Source: SIG589 sp964566175
GTDB lineage: Bacteria; Bacillota; Clostridia; Oscillospirales; Acutalibacteraceae
NCBI GenBank assembly: GCA_964566175.1
Contig: CAZMHU010000006.1
Coordinates: 1 to 64,000 of the forward strand
Direction: 5' to 3'
DNA length: 64,000 nt
How positions within the stretch are numbered: position 1 is the first letter of the stretch; the number at the start of each line of letters is the position of its first letter. The notes beneath the pieces are model-generated. The model was not told where the DNA came from, searched no databases, and saw only the letters and a program-made list of their open reading frames with translations. Both the position numbers and the translations under genes were made by a program. Positions 24,803-33,213 of the stretch are shown here, in pieces.

Positions 24803-26572
24803 TTATTCCTCCGTCAATTTTTCCATCTCCGCACGTGCAATGCGGTAGTATTCCTTTGCGTAACGGTACTGTTTGAGCGAATACTCGCCGAACTCAACCC
24901 CGAGGTTGCGTTTGTATTCGCACCAGTTGCTCCAGCACAAACCGCACGCCGCTATATAGCAATATATTTTTATACGGGTCTGCTTTGAACAGCCGTTTGT
25001 GAAATAGGCGTCTATAAGTGCCTCGATTTCGTCCCTGCCGTAGAGCGCGTATATCGCAAACATCGCAATATCAACATGGGGGTCTTGCATTGCGGCATAT
25101 TCCCAGTCGATAAGCCTAATCTGCTCGTTTCCGTTCTCGTCTTTATAGAACAGGAAGTTGTCGGGCACGGCATCGATATGCGTCAGTTGGTAGGGCAGAG
25201 CGTTTTCGTCAATAAAACTTTTAAGCGAAAAAACGTTTTGCTTTGTTTCGGCATAGTCGCCGTATTCAGACGGCATACCGTTCCAAAGCGACTCATAAAA
25301 ATCAATCTTTCCGAAAATATCGAAAGTGTGGTCAACCGAAAGTTTCATAGCATGGAATTCACGCAGTCTTTCCATACAGCGTGCAACATCCTGCGGGTCG
25401 TAGGCGTCACAGCAACGCGAGTCCTTTAAAAATTCGGTTATTTTATATCCGTTTTCGGGATTTATATAAACAACATCGTCCGAAAGACCCTTGCCGTTTA
25501 CAACGCCGTAAACCTCTGCCTCTTCGGCACGGTTTATCAACATATCGGTTCCCTCGCCCGGAATACGCATAATATAGCGTTTGTTATCGCAATCGAAAAG
25601 GAAAGAGCGGTTAGTCATTCCCTTTTTCTGCACGGTGATGTTTTCTATTTTGTTTTCGTCAACCTGCATAACACGCTCGACCGTTTTTATAATCTCGGCA
25701 CGCAGACTGCGAGAGCCTTTGTCAACACTGCGAAGTTGTTCATAGGTATTAACTTCAAGCACTTTGTCGCCCGAAAGTACACGTGCAAAAACGTCCATTT
25801 TGCCGTCGGTGTAGAGTGTGTCTTCCCAGAAAGAGCCGTCATACGACGGATTTCGGTTATATTCGCACAGGCGCTCTTTGACTGTCTTTGCCGCGGCAGA
25901 ATCGAGATATGCAACGCCTATCATCGCATTACCCTGCTCCTGCAGTTTACGTGAAACAAGTTCGCCCTTGCGGTTTACGCGAACATCGCTTTTGTCGGTT
26001 TTCTCATCGGTAACGGCATACCACGGATAAAGTTCCAATTTTGAGAACGGATTTTCCGCACAGTATATATCACTCGGTACGATATATGCGTTTTCAAGTT
26101 TGTCCGCCACAAGCGCGAGCGAGTGAAGATTGTTCTTAACGGCATACATATTGTTTACCGCAAGCGAAACGCCGCATTTGTCAATCAAATATTCGAAACG
26201 TTCTTTCATAAAGCCGACAACAACCGTAATATCGGTTATGCCAACTTCTTTTAAATGGCGAATTTGTCTCTCAATCAGTGTTTCGCCCTTAACTTCGAGC
26301 AGTGCCTTGGGCGTTTCGGTGTTTATCGGTATCATACGCAGCCCGAGTCCCGCCGCAAGTATTACGGCACGTTTCGGTTTTTTGCCGTCAAGCAGTTTTT
26401 TTGCCTTTTGCGTCAGAGCGTTGTTTTCGCCCAAAAAGCCGCCTTCCGCAAGTGTTTTCAAAGCCGAGTTTACAACGCCGAGCGAACAGGCGCTGTTATC
26501 GGCAAGTGTACGTTGGTTTTCAAAGCCGTGCTCCGCCAAAGCGAGCAGGACGTCATACTGCTGTTTGTTCAT
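24803..26572 (-). CDS. winged-helix / LicC / LicA three-domain fusion
   Basis: Single 589-residue protein combining a helix-turn-helix and both CDP-choline activation enzymes. Residues 1-62 form a small winged helix (NKQQYDVLLALAEHGF, then SLGVVNSALKTLAEGGFL). Residues about 66-290 are a LicC cytidylyltransferase (VILAAGLGLRMIPINTETPK, then LLEVKGETLIERQIR). Residues about 300-589 are a choline kinase with YIMRIPGEGT, HIDAVPDN and LIDWEYA. LicC-LicA fusions (LicCA) are known from Treponema; the added DNA-binding-like domain is the unusual part. I chose the ATG at 26572 over the in-frame TTG at 26581, which sits only 3 nt from AAGGAG. It leads the licCA-licC-licA-licB operon behind a perfect consensus promoter. 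Confidence 0.9.
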   Translation of the reverse strand: MNKQQYDVLLALAEHGFENQRTLADNSACSLGVVNSALKTLAEGGFLGENNALTQKAKKLLDGKKPKRAVILAAGLGLRMIPINTETPKALLEVKGETLIERQIRHLKEVGITDITVVVGFMKERFEYLIDKCGVSLAVNNMYAVKNNLHSLALVADKLENAYIVPSDIYCAENPFSKLELYPWYAVTDEKTDKSDVRVNRKGELVSRKLQEQGNAMIGVAYLDSAAAKTVKERLCEYNRNPSYDGSFWEDTLYTDGKMDVFARVLSGDKVLEVNTYEQLRSVDKGSRSLRAEIIKTVERVMQVDENKIENITVQKKGMTNRSFLFDCDNKRYIMRIPGEGTDMLINRAEEAEVYGVVNGKGLSDDVVYINPENGYKITEFLKDSRCCDAYDPQDVARCMERLREFHAMKLSVDHTFDIFGKIDFYESLWNGMPSEYGDYAETKQNVFSLKSFIDENALPYQLTHIDAVPDNFLFYKDENGNEQIRLIDWEYAAMQDPHVDIAMFAIYALYGRDEIEALIDAYFTNGCSKQTRIKIYCYIAACGLCWSNWCEYKRNLGVEFGEYSLKQYRYAKEYYRIARAEMEKLTEE

Positions 26573-26607
26573 CAAACTCAAACTCCTTATTTTCGTGAAC
26601 TGAAAAT

Positions 26608-26636
26608 ATTATACATTAAAAAACGCGCTTTGTCAA
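26608..26636 (-). promoter_or_regulatory. consensus sigma-A promoter of the lic operon
   Basis: On the minus strand TTGACA, exactly 17 nt and TATAAT, a perfect match to the consensus. It drives licCA-licC-licA-licB. The fusion protein's winged helix could bind near here, by analogy only. Confidence 0.85.
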
Positions 26637-26723
26637 CAGTTGCTTGCAGAATATAAATATATTATTGTTCGGAAAATACGATAAATTTTTTCGCAAAAAA
26701 AATGGGATAAAACCCCGCCACAC

Positions 26724-26755
26724 AAAAAAACAGCAGAGGGAAACCCTCTGCTGTT
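26724..26755 (-). terminator. terminator of the choline-binding repeat protein gene
   Basis: 12-bp perfect stem (26729-26740 with 26744-26755), 3-nt loop, and seven T on the minus strand. It separates the repeat protein from the lic promoter. Confidence 0.92.
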
Positions 26756-26775
26756 CTCTTAAAAATTCACTTCTG

Positions 26776-29700
26776 TTACTGCACCCAAACACCGTCGTTG
26801 TCGAAACAATATTCAACACCGTTTATAAGGCGTATACCCGTGCAAACATAACCGTCGCTGTCAATATATCTCCAACCGTCGGAAGTGTAGAGCCAACCTG
26901 TTGTCATAACGCGTTTGCCGTCGGCACCGTAATAGTGACCGTAGTAAACGTCGTTTGTTACCATTTCGCATTCCCGGTTAAAGGCATAGTATGCAACGCC
27001 ATCGATTAATTCCTGAGCTTCGGCAAGAGTGCCGTTTCGAAAGAAATACCATTTTCCGTCGACATCATACCAACCGTTGTCAATGCTGCGAGCACCTTCA
27101 AGAGCGCCCGACTCGTTAAAGTAATAGAGTTTACCGCCTATTACTTTATATCCGGTAACCATTCCGTACTCGGAATTTTCGTCTGACTCAAAATAATAGG
27201 TCTTTCCGTCGATTGTTTTCCATCCGGCAACAACCAAATATTCTTCATCATAATATGTCCAGACGCCGCCAATAAACTGCCAGCCGGTGTACTTTATCAT
27301 CTTGCCGTCAGCACCGAAGTAACGACCCCCGTAAAAACAGTTTGTTGCCATTGTGCCACGTTCATCAAACACATATGAAGCGTTGGCAAAATGCACCATT
27401 CCGGTAACGGGAGCACCGCCGCGGAAATAATACCAGTTGCCGTAGTTGTCGGTTGTCCAGCCGTTTTCAACCTTGTTTATTACAACAGTGCCTATCAATT
27501 CTCTGTCTGCACCGAAGAGATATACAACGCCGTCAATCTCGACACTTGCATTAGCGAATGAGTCGCCCCAACTATTAAAATAATACCAGTTTCCGCTGAT
27601 ATATGCCCACTCGTCGCAATAAAACGAACCGTCGTATTTAGCGTAACACCAAATATTATCATTGACTTGAATCCAGGTGTTTCGTGCACAGAGGCCGTTT
27701 GCCTGCAAGTAATAACGTTTACCGTCTTGCTCAATATTTTGGTTGGTAAGCAAATAACCGTCCCACAGATAATAGTCACCGAGCCAACCGGTATATGTTC
27801 TGCCGGCAGGTATGTAGAAGACATTGCCGCCGCCTTCATAGGAACTGTATTTCCAATCGCCTCCGATATCGACATTGCTGTATGCGATAACCGCACCGTT
27901 CGCATCGGTTACAACAATAAAGTGATTACCGTACCAATCTTCAAAATCAAAGGTGCCGATTTTGAGTTGATAATCATCGTTGAAACAATAATACTTGCCG
28001 TTGATTTCTATACTGTATAAGCGAAGCCAACCGTTATCGGCATAGTACCAATAAACACCGTCGGTTCCCCAACCGTCTTCCACGCGCTTGCCGTCGGCAC
28101 CGTAAAAGCGGGAGTTACGCTTTAAGTTTGAACCCATTTTTCCGCTCTCATCGAAATAATAATAGTTTTCTCCTATCTTATATTCGCCGTCGTCGTAATA
28201 ACCTGCGCTGCAATCGGAGTCGATATAATACCAAACGCTTCCAACTTGAACCCAACCGTCCGTATCGGTAACGTCCTTTACGGCAACACCGTCTACGAAC
28301 AAATATTTATTTTCTCCGACGTACGCAACCTCAGTTCCGTTACAAAGAAAACCGTCGGAATCAAAATTGTAAATCGTATCGTCAATCACAGCGAAATCGG
28401 TTGCAAGTGTTCCGTCTTCGTTTGCATAACACCAAGAACCGCTGCAAACCAACCAACCGTCGGTATACATTTTGCCGCTGGCATCAAAATAATAACGATA
28501 ATCTCCTATTCCCCTTGTTCGATCTACGAGCATCTCGCCCCAAACGTTAAAATAATACCAAGCGCCGGAATAAACCCAGTCATTGATCACGGGCTTGCCG
28601 CCGCGGAAGTAATGCCAGCATCCATCAAAGAACTGAAAACCTTCGCCGGTTATTGTGGTGTAATAACCGTTTTCGTCGAAGTAATAGTTAACACCGTCAA
28701 TCTCGTAATATGTGTTGCAAAGCATATAGGGAGCATAGTAACGGTATGTACCGTTTACGGGATACCAACCGGTAATAAGTCTGCCGTCATTCGGACCGAC
28801 CAAAACGTAGTCTCTGTTGTAATCATCATAAGAAACGACAGAATGATTGTCCGGTTCGTTGATAAGTTTGCCGTCGGCAGCAAAAGCGTAATAGTCTTCG
28901 TTAATTCTCTCTACGGTATTATAATACATATTGCCGTTATCAAGATAATACCAATATGTTCCGTTGTTAAACCAACCGTCATACGGATATTCGCCGAATG
29001 AGAGATAACTCTCTCCGCCTGCGGTTTCGACCCAACCGTAAAAATGATTTCCTTTTAAGTCATCACCGAAATAATAAATCGAACCGTCATCATCTATGGC
29101 AACAGTATCAGCAATGGCATATCCATCGTAAAAGTAATATTTTGCTCCGTCGATTTCATATATACCGTAATATACTCTTCTACTGTCTTCATCACAATAG
29201 ATCCATCCGGAATAATCCCCACCGGCAGCCGCAGCATCATAATACCACGCATTTTTGAGAACTTCGCCGTTCGAATTTGTTATTACATAACTCTCGTAAT
29301 AACCCTTATAATTGCAAAGGAGTGCGCCATCATAATCAAACAGGAAGGTCTTTTCGCCTATATCAAAATAACCTTTGGCAAGGCTGCCGTCTTCTTTGAT
29401 ATAATACCAACTGCCTTCGTCCTTAAACCAACCCTCGGTTGTGAGGTGGCCGTTCTTATCGGCGTACACAACATGCTCTTTGCCGTCTATCCAAGAATAA
29501 AGCGCTTTATTGACAAGCATTTTTCCTCTGTAATCGAAAAAATACTTTGCAGATCCGTAATCAAGGGAATTACTCCGATAAACGCCCTCTGTGCTCTCGT
29601 AGTAATACCAATTTCCGCCGAAGAAGTTCCACCCTTCGACAAACGTTCCGCCTACGTGTCCGTTTGCATCCAAATATATGCATCGTTCCACACCCGAATC

Positions 29701-30099
29701 GTCATATTCATATTCCCACGTATCGGTGCGCAGTTCGCCATTGTACTGAAAATAATATCCGTCAAATTTACCGCTGGGTGCAATTCCGCCCTGTCCGTAA
29801 TAATACCAGCGCGTGCGACCCTCTTCGGTACTCGTAAAATCAAACAGGTAGGGCTGTACCCATTCTTTTTCATACATAATGCCGTTCGGGTCGACGCGGT
29901 AAAATTTATTGTTGTAACAAAAATCGTCGCCGCGAACAAGTTCTCCGTCAAGGTAGAAACTCCACGTGCCGTCTTGGTTTTGCACCCATTCCGCCGTGTT
30001 TTCTTCAGTGACATACACCTCTGCCGATGCCGTTAAAGAAAACAACACAAGAGCCAAAACGGAAACCGCCAAAACCAAAAGTTTTTTCAGGTTTTTCAT
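26776..30099 (-). CDS. secreted choline-binding-type repeat protein
   Basis: Exported protein of 1107 residues. A signal peptide (MKNLKKLLVLAVSVLALVLF region) ends at a TASA cleavage site near residue 26. From there to the C-terminus it is almost entirely 20-22-residue aromatic/Gly repeats of the CW_binding/choline-binding type, for example GSWYYIKEDGSLAKG, GNWYYFRGGAPVTGM and GWQFIGGVWTYYDEE. No catalytic, LPXTG or transmembrane domain is visible. The same repeat fold binds glucan in other proteins and occurs in clostridial toxins. The flanking licD and lic operon make choline the best ligand guess. GGAGG lies before the ATG and a hairpin in the 5' leader. Confidence 0.88.
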   Translation of the reverse strand: MKNLKKLLVLAVSVLALVLFSLTASAEVYVTEENTAEWVQNQDGTWSFYLDGELVRGDDFCYNNKFYRVDPNGIMYEKEWVQPYLFDFTSTEEGRTRWYYYGQGGIAPSGKFDGYYFQYNGELRTDTWEYEYDDSGVERCIYLDANGHVGGTFVEGWNFFGGNWYYYESTEGVYRSNSLDYGSAKYFFDYRGKMLVNKALYSWIDGKEHVVYADKNGHLTTEGWFKDEGSWYYIKEDGSLAKGYFDIGEKTFLFDYDGALLCNYKGYYESYVITNSNGEVLKNAWYYDAAAAGGDYSGWIYCDEDSRRVYYGIYEIDGAKYYFYDGYAIADTVAIDDDGSIYYFGDDLKGNHFYGWVETAGGESYLSFGEYPYDGWFNNGTYWYYLDNGNMYYNTVERINEDYYAFAADGKLINEPDNHSVVSYDDYNRDYVLVGPNDGRLITGWYPVNGTYRYYAPYMLCNTYYEIDGVNYYFDENGYYTTITGEGFQFFDGCWHYFRGGKPVINDWVYSGAWYYFNVWGEMLVDRTRGIGDYRYYFDASGKMYTDGWLVCSGSWCYANEDGTLATDFAVIDDTIYNFDSDGFLCNGTEVAYVGENKYLFVDGVAVKDVTDTDGWVQVGSVWYYIDSDCSAGYYDDGEYKIGENYYYFDESGKMGSNLKRNSRFYGADGKRVEDGWGTDGVYWYYADNGWLRLYSIEINGKYYCFNDDYQLKIGTFDFEDWYGNHFIVVTDANGAVIAYSNVDIGGDWKYSSYEGGGNVFYIPAGRTYTGWLGDYYLWDGYLLTNQNIEQDGKRYYLQANGLCARNTWIQVNDNIWCYAKYDGSFYCDEWAYISGNWYYFNSWGDSFANASVEIDGVVYLFGADRELIGTVVINKVENGWTTDNYGNWYYFRGGAPVTGMVHFANASYVFDERGTMATNCFYGGRYFGADGKMIKYTGWQFIGGVWTYYDEEYLVVAGWKTIDGKTYYFESDENSEYGMVTGYKVIGGKLYYFNESGALEGARSIDNGWYDVDGKWYFFRNGTLAEAQELIDGVAYYAFNRECEMVTNDVYYGHYYGADGKRVMTTGWLYTSDGWRYIDSDGYVCTGIRLINGVEYCFDNDGVWVQ

Positions 30100-30131
30100 T
30101 TGTTATACCTCCTCTGAAAATTACCTCATCT

Positions 30132-30165
30132 GTCGGCTTTTCACAAAAGTCTTCCCAAAGCCGAC
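30132..30165 (-). other. 5'-leader hairpin of the repeat-protein mRNA
   Basis: GTCGGCTTT pairs perfectly with AAAGCCGAC around a 16-nt loop, between a TATAAT at 30181-30186 and the ribosome site. No T-run follows, so it is not a normal terminator; it may stabilise or control the mRNA. Confidence 0.4.
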
Positions 30166-30235
30166 TTATAAGTCATTTACATTATACACTATTTTAGCAC
30201 ACTTTAAAATAAAATTTACTTTTTGCTCAACTTAG

Positions 30236-31060
30236 TTACTCTTCAACAGTTTTTAAATATGCCTTATAGTAATGGTGCCCTACTCTGTCCTCTTCGGGGG
30301 GGAGTTGCATATAATCACCGTAGCAGGTTCTGAGCACTTCGTCATAGTTTTCCGGCACGCGGAACTGCGAGTCCTCAAACGGCAGATATGTGAAATTGTC
30401 GAACATATCGCGACGGAAATAATAATCCACGTGGTCCCAAACGGTACAGTTACAGAATGTGTCCTTTTCGAAACTGTGGCTCATCGAATTTTTTTCAATA
30501 CGTTTCATTATACGCTGTTTGCCGAGCAACTTTGCATAAACATACATCACAAACTTAAAGGGTGTACGCCAAGGGGCGGTGTTACTTGCAGTGAATTTGC
30601 TTTGACCGACCTGAAAAGCATAGTCTATCAAACGAACATTCTCTTTTGTTATCTCTTTGACCTCACTGTCGCTGTTGCCGCAACCGTCAAAGGGATATAT
30701 ATCCACAAAAAGACCCAAACCGTAATCTGTTGCTCCGTCATATTCTATCATATAACGCGTGTCGCAAAAACGGGAAATCGGGTATATATAATCATCGTTA
30801 TTACGGTAACTCATAAGTTTAAAGGGGTCGAGTTTCTTTTCGTGCGACAAAAGATATTCGAGCAGACGCTCGTAATCGGGGCGGGGCATTACAATATCGA
30901 TATCGTCATCCCACGGAATAAAACCCTGATGTCGAGCCGCACCGATTAGCGTTCCGTAAAAAATAAAATATCTCAGTCCCTGCTCCTCGCAAATCGAAGC
31001 GAGTTTTTTAAGCACTCCGAGTTCGCCCAACTGTACTTCACGCGTCGACAATTCTTTCAT
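30236..31060 (-). CDS. licD: LicD-family phosphocholine transferase
   Basis: Transfers phosphocholine from CDP-choline to a sugar of a cell-surface polymer (274 residues). The LicD signature FYGTLIGAARHQGFIPWDDD, with the DDDID metal-binding cluster and VMPRPDYERL, lies at about residues 34-65. A C-terminal region has TYLPFEDSQFRVPENYDEVL, as in other members. It is cytoplasmic or membrane-associated with no signal peptide. It sits 17 nt downstream of the flippase gene, recalling the pneumococcal tacF-licD arrangement. An AGGTCAAAAA site precedes the ATG. Confidence 0.92.
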   Translation of the reverse strand: MKELSTREVQLGELGVLKKLASICEEQGLRYFIFYGTLIGAARHQGFIPWDDDIDIVMPRPDYERLLEYLLSHEKKLDPFKLMSYRNNDDYIYPISRFCDTRYMIEYDGATDYGLGLFVDIYPFDGCGNSDSEVKEITKENVRLIDYAFQVGQSKFTASNTAPWRTPFKFVMYVYAKLLGKQRIMKRIEKNSMSHSFEKDTFCNCTVWDHVDYYFRRDMFDNFTYLPFEDSQFRVPENYDEVLRTCYGDYMQLPPEEDRVGHHYYKAYLKTVEE

Positions 31061-31077
31061 TTTTTTGACCTCCCGTA

Positions 31078-32499
31078 TTATTTGAGTTTTTTCAAAACTT
31101 CGAAAACCGTTTTTCTTTTTATAAAAGCGACAACCGCCGCGGCGATAAGACCCGCCGCGAGTATTGCCATTCTCAGCACTATGCGGTCAACCGCCCACAG
31201 ACAGAAGAAAGCAAACACCGCCGTGCCGAGTATGAGCGCCGTAAAAACACGCATATTATAGATAAATTCACCGTGTGTTTTATACGATATTATCGTATGA
31301 AAAATATAATAGCAAACATAGCAGAAAACCGTTGTGTATGCCGCCGCAATATATCCGTATTTCGGGATAAAGAGCGAATTTAAAATTATATTAAGCGCCG
31401 CTGCCGCCATTGTTCCGACAGCGATGTGTTTTGTCTTTTTATAATAATACTCGACCGCCGACGGCAGAGTATAAATAAACGCAAAATATGTCGATAAGAC
31501 AATAGGTATTACTACCTTTCGGCTGTCGGCGTAGCCCGAACCGCCCATTATCAAAATCAGTTCCGGCGAAATCAGAAACAGTCCGCACGCCATAAGCGAA
31601 ACCGCCGCCATATAGATATTGGCGCTTTTGCGTATTGTGGCATAATCCTTTTCTTCCATTTTTCCGAAGAACCACGGACACCAAGCGGTGTCAATGGAGT
31701 TTGTGATTATTTGATAAATAAAGCCGATATTGTTTGCAAAACTGTAAAGTCCCGCCTGTGTATCGCCGATTGATTTTTTTATCATTATTCGGTCAAACTG
31801 CGACAGCAAAAGTTGTGATAAACCGTGCGGAACTATCGGCAGGCTGATTTTCAGTCCGTATTTCCAATATTCGCGTTTTGCCTTCGGGCGTGCTTTTTGA
31901 TAGAGCGTGAAAAGAATGTAAACCGATATTAAAATAAGGGGGATTGCCGTTCCGAACGCACGTCCCAAGTAGCGCTGTGACGAGAAAACCGTTGTAACGA
32001 GAAATACCGACAGCACCATTCCCGAAACCGCATAAAACAGCGAAACCGCAAGATATTTTCGGCTTAAAAAGTTTATTGCGAGATAGTCGTTGTAAAACTG
32101 GAGCATTGCCGTTGCAAAACTTTCAAGTACGACAAGTATTACCATCGTGGCGGGAATTGAAAGAAGTTCCGATAAACGGTTTTTGAAAATCACCGCCAAG
32201 GCGAGCAAAAACACGGTATTCGCAAGGGTGAGCAGTGTTACCGAGGCACAATATTCCTCAACCCTGCCGGCATAGTCAAACCTTGCGTTTTTTATACTTG
32301 AATGGAGCGCAAAACCTATAACGACCGCAAGAATGGAAACATACGAACTGAAAGTATTGTAAATTCCGTAATCTGCGGGAATCATAAGTCTTGCGAAGAT
32401 AAATGCCGAAACGAAAGAAAGGCCTTTGCAGAAAATGTTGCCTATTGTATAACTTATTCCAGCCTTGACCGCCTTTTTTCCCTGTCCGCCGTCAGACAT
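31078..32499 (-). CDS. polysaccharide/teichoic acid flippase (Wzx/TacF-like)
   Basis: Integral membrane protein of 473 residues with about 12-14 hydrophobic helices of the MATE-like polysaccharide flippase family. It opens with KAGISYTIGNIFCKGLSFVS, and the segment LPIVPHGLSQLLLSQFDRIM is the family hallmark. In pneumococcus the related TacF moves choline-bearing teichoic acid precursors and requires choline on them. The adjacent licD makes that role plausible here, but Wzx-type O-unit or capsule export cannot be excluded. No polymerase or glycosyltransferase gene is present in the window. The ribosome site is weak. Confidence 0.85.
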   Translation of the reverse strand: MSDGGQGKKAVKAGISYTIGNIFCKGLSFVSAFIFARLMIPADYGIYNTFSSYVSILAVVIGFALHSSIKNARFDYAGRVEEYCASVTLLTLANTVFLLALAVIFKNRLSELLSIPATMVILVVLESFATAMLQFYNDYLAINFLSRKYLAVSLFYAVSGMVLSVFLVTTVFSSQRYLGRAFGTAIPLILISVYILFTLYQKARPKAKREYWKYGLKISLPIVPHGLSQLLLSQFDRIMIKKSIGDTQAGLYSFANNIGFIYQIITNSIDTAWCPWFFGKMEEKDYATIRKSANIYMAAVSLMACGLFLISPELILIMGGSGYADSRKVVIPIVLSTYFAFIYTLPSAVEYYYKKTKHIAVGTMAAAALNIILNSLFIPKYGYIAAAYTTVFCYVCYYIFHTIISYKTHGEFIYNMRVFTALILGTAVFAFFCLWAVDRIVLRMAILAAGLIAAAVVAFIKRKTVFEVLKKLK

Positions 32500-32520
32500 T
32501 CTAAAACCACGCTTTCGAAA

Positions 32521-32580
32521 GAAAAATAGAGACCCATAGTTTTATGGGTCGTTTGAAACGTCCGACGGTTTTCACCGTCG
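32521..32580 (-). terminator. tandem hairpins between rfbC and the flippase gene
   Basis: Two stems: CGACGGT/ACCGTCG with a 4-nt loop, then GACCCATA/TATGGGTC with a 4-nt loop followed on minus by TCTATTTTTC. The second could be a leaky terminator that lets some rfb transcription into the flippase-licD genes. No separate flippase promoter is obvious. Confidence 0.55.
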
Positions 32581-32588
32581 AACCGAGA

Positions 32589-33191
32589 TTAAAATTTGAA
32601 TGTGTCACCGAGACCCAACCACTTTTGATCCTTGTCGCTCAAGTTAAGCGGTGTGCCGTCCGAAAGGGTATATCCCTCGCCCGACGCAGTGCCGTTATAC
32701 TCGCCGACAAGCGACGGCCACTCGATACCGATTTGCGGGTCATTCCAAGCAAGGCCGCCCTCGTCACCGGGGTGATAAAAATCGGTAACTTTGTAGCAAA
32801 ATTCAGCCGTTTCGCTGAGCACCAAAAATCCGTGTGCAAAGCCCTCGGAAATATAAAACTGTTTTTTGTTTTCTTCGGTCAGTTCAACACCGAACCATTT
32901 TCCGTAGGTTTCGCTGCCCGAACGCAAATCAACCGCAACGTCGAAAACACTGCCCTTTATAACACGGACAAGTTTGCCCTGCGGATACTGCTTTTGAAAA
33001 TGAAGTCCGCGGAGCACGCCCTTTACGGACATACTTTGATTGTCCTGAACAAACTCCATATTGAGACCGTTTTCTTCCATATCCCTTTTGTTGTAGGTTT
33101 CGGTAAAATAGCCGCGGTTATCGCCGTGTACCGACGGTTCGATAATATAAAGTCCCTCAATAGGGCATTTTGTAACCTTTATCTGTCCCAT
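32589..33191 (-). CDS. rfbC: dTDP-4-dehydrorhamnose 3,5-epimerase
   Basis: Third enzyme of dTDP-L-rhamnose synthesis (200 residues, usual length about 185-200). The cupin-fold signatures are present: SVHGDNRGYFTETYN, QSMSVKGVLRGLHFQ (catalytic His) and FAHGFLVLSETAEFCYK. It is the last gene of rfbA-rfbB-rfbD-rfbC, 22 nt after rfbD. Confidence 0.95.
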   Translation of the reverse strand: MGQIKVTKCPIEGLYIIEPSVHGDNRGYFTETYNKRDMEENGLNMEFVQDNQSMSVKGVLRGLHFQKQYPQGKLVRVIKGSVFDVAVDLRSGSETYGKWFGVELTEENKKQFYISEGFAHGFLVLSETAEFCYKVTDFYHPGDEGGLAWNDPQIGIEWPSLVGEYNGTASGEGYTLSDGTPLNLSDKDQKWLGLGDTFKF

Positions 33192-33213
33192 ATTTTATAC
33201 TTCCTTTGTGTTT

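Noticed and set aside
28246..29001. Plus-strand open frame of 251 codons inside the repeat-protein gene
   Set aside because: It is the shadow of a highly repetitive gene with biased codons, has no ribosome site and resembles no protein family.
26776..30099. Tandem repeated DNA considered as a CRISPR or satellite array
   Set aside because: The repeats are degenerate at DNA level, in one long open frame, and encode aromatic repeat units behind a signal peptide.
30132..30165. Hairpin considered as licD terminator
   Set aside because: No T-run follows on the minus strand, and a TATAAT lies upstream of it, so it sits in the next gene's leader.
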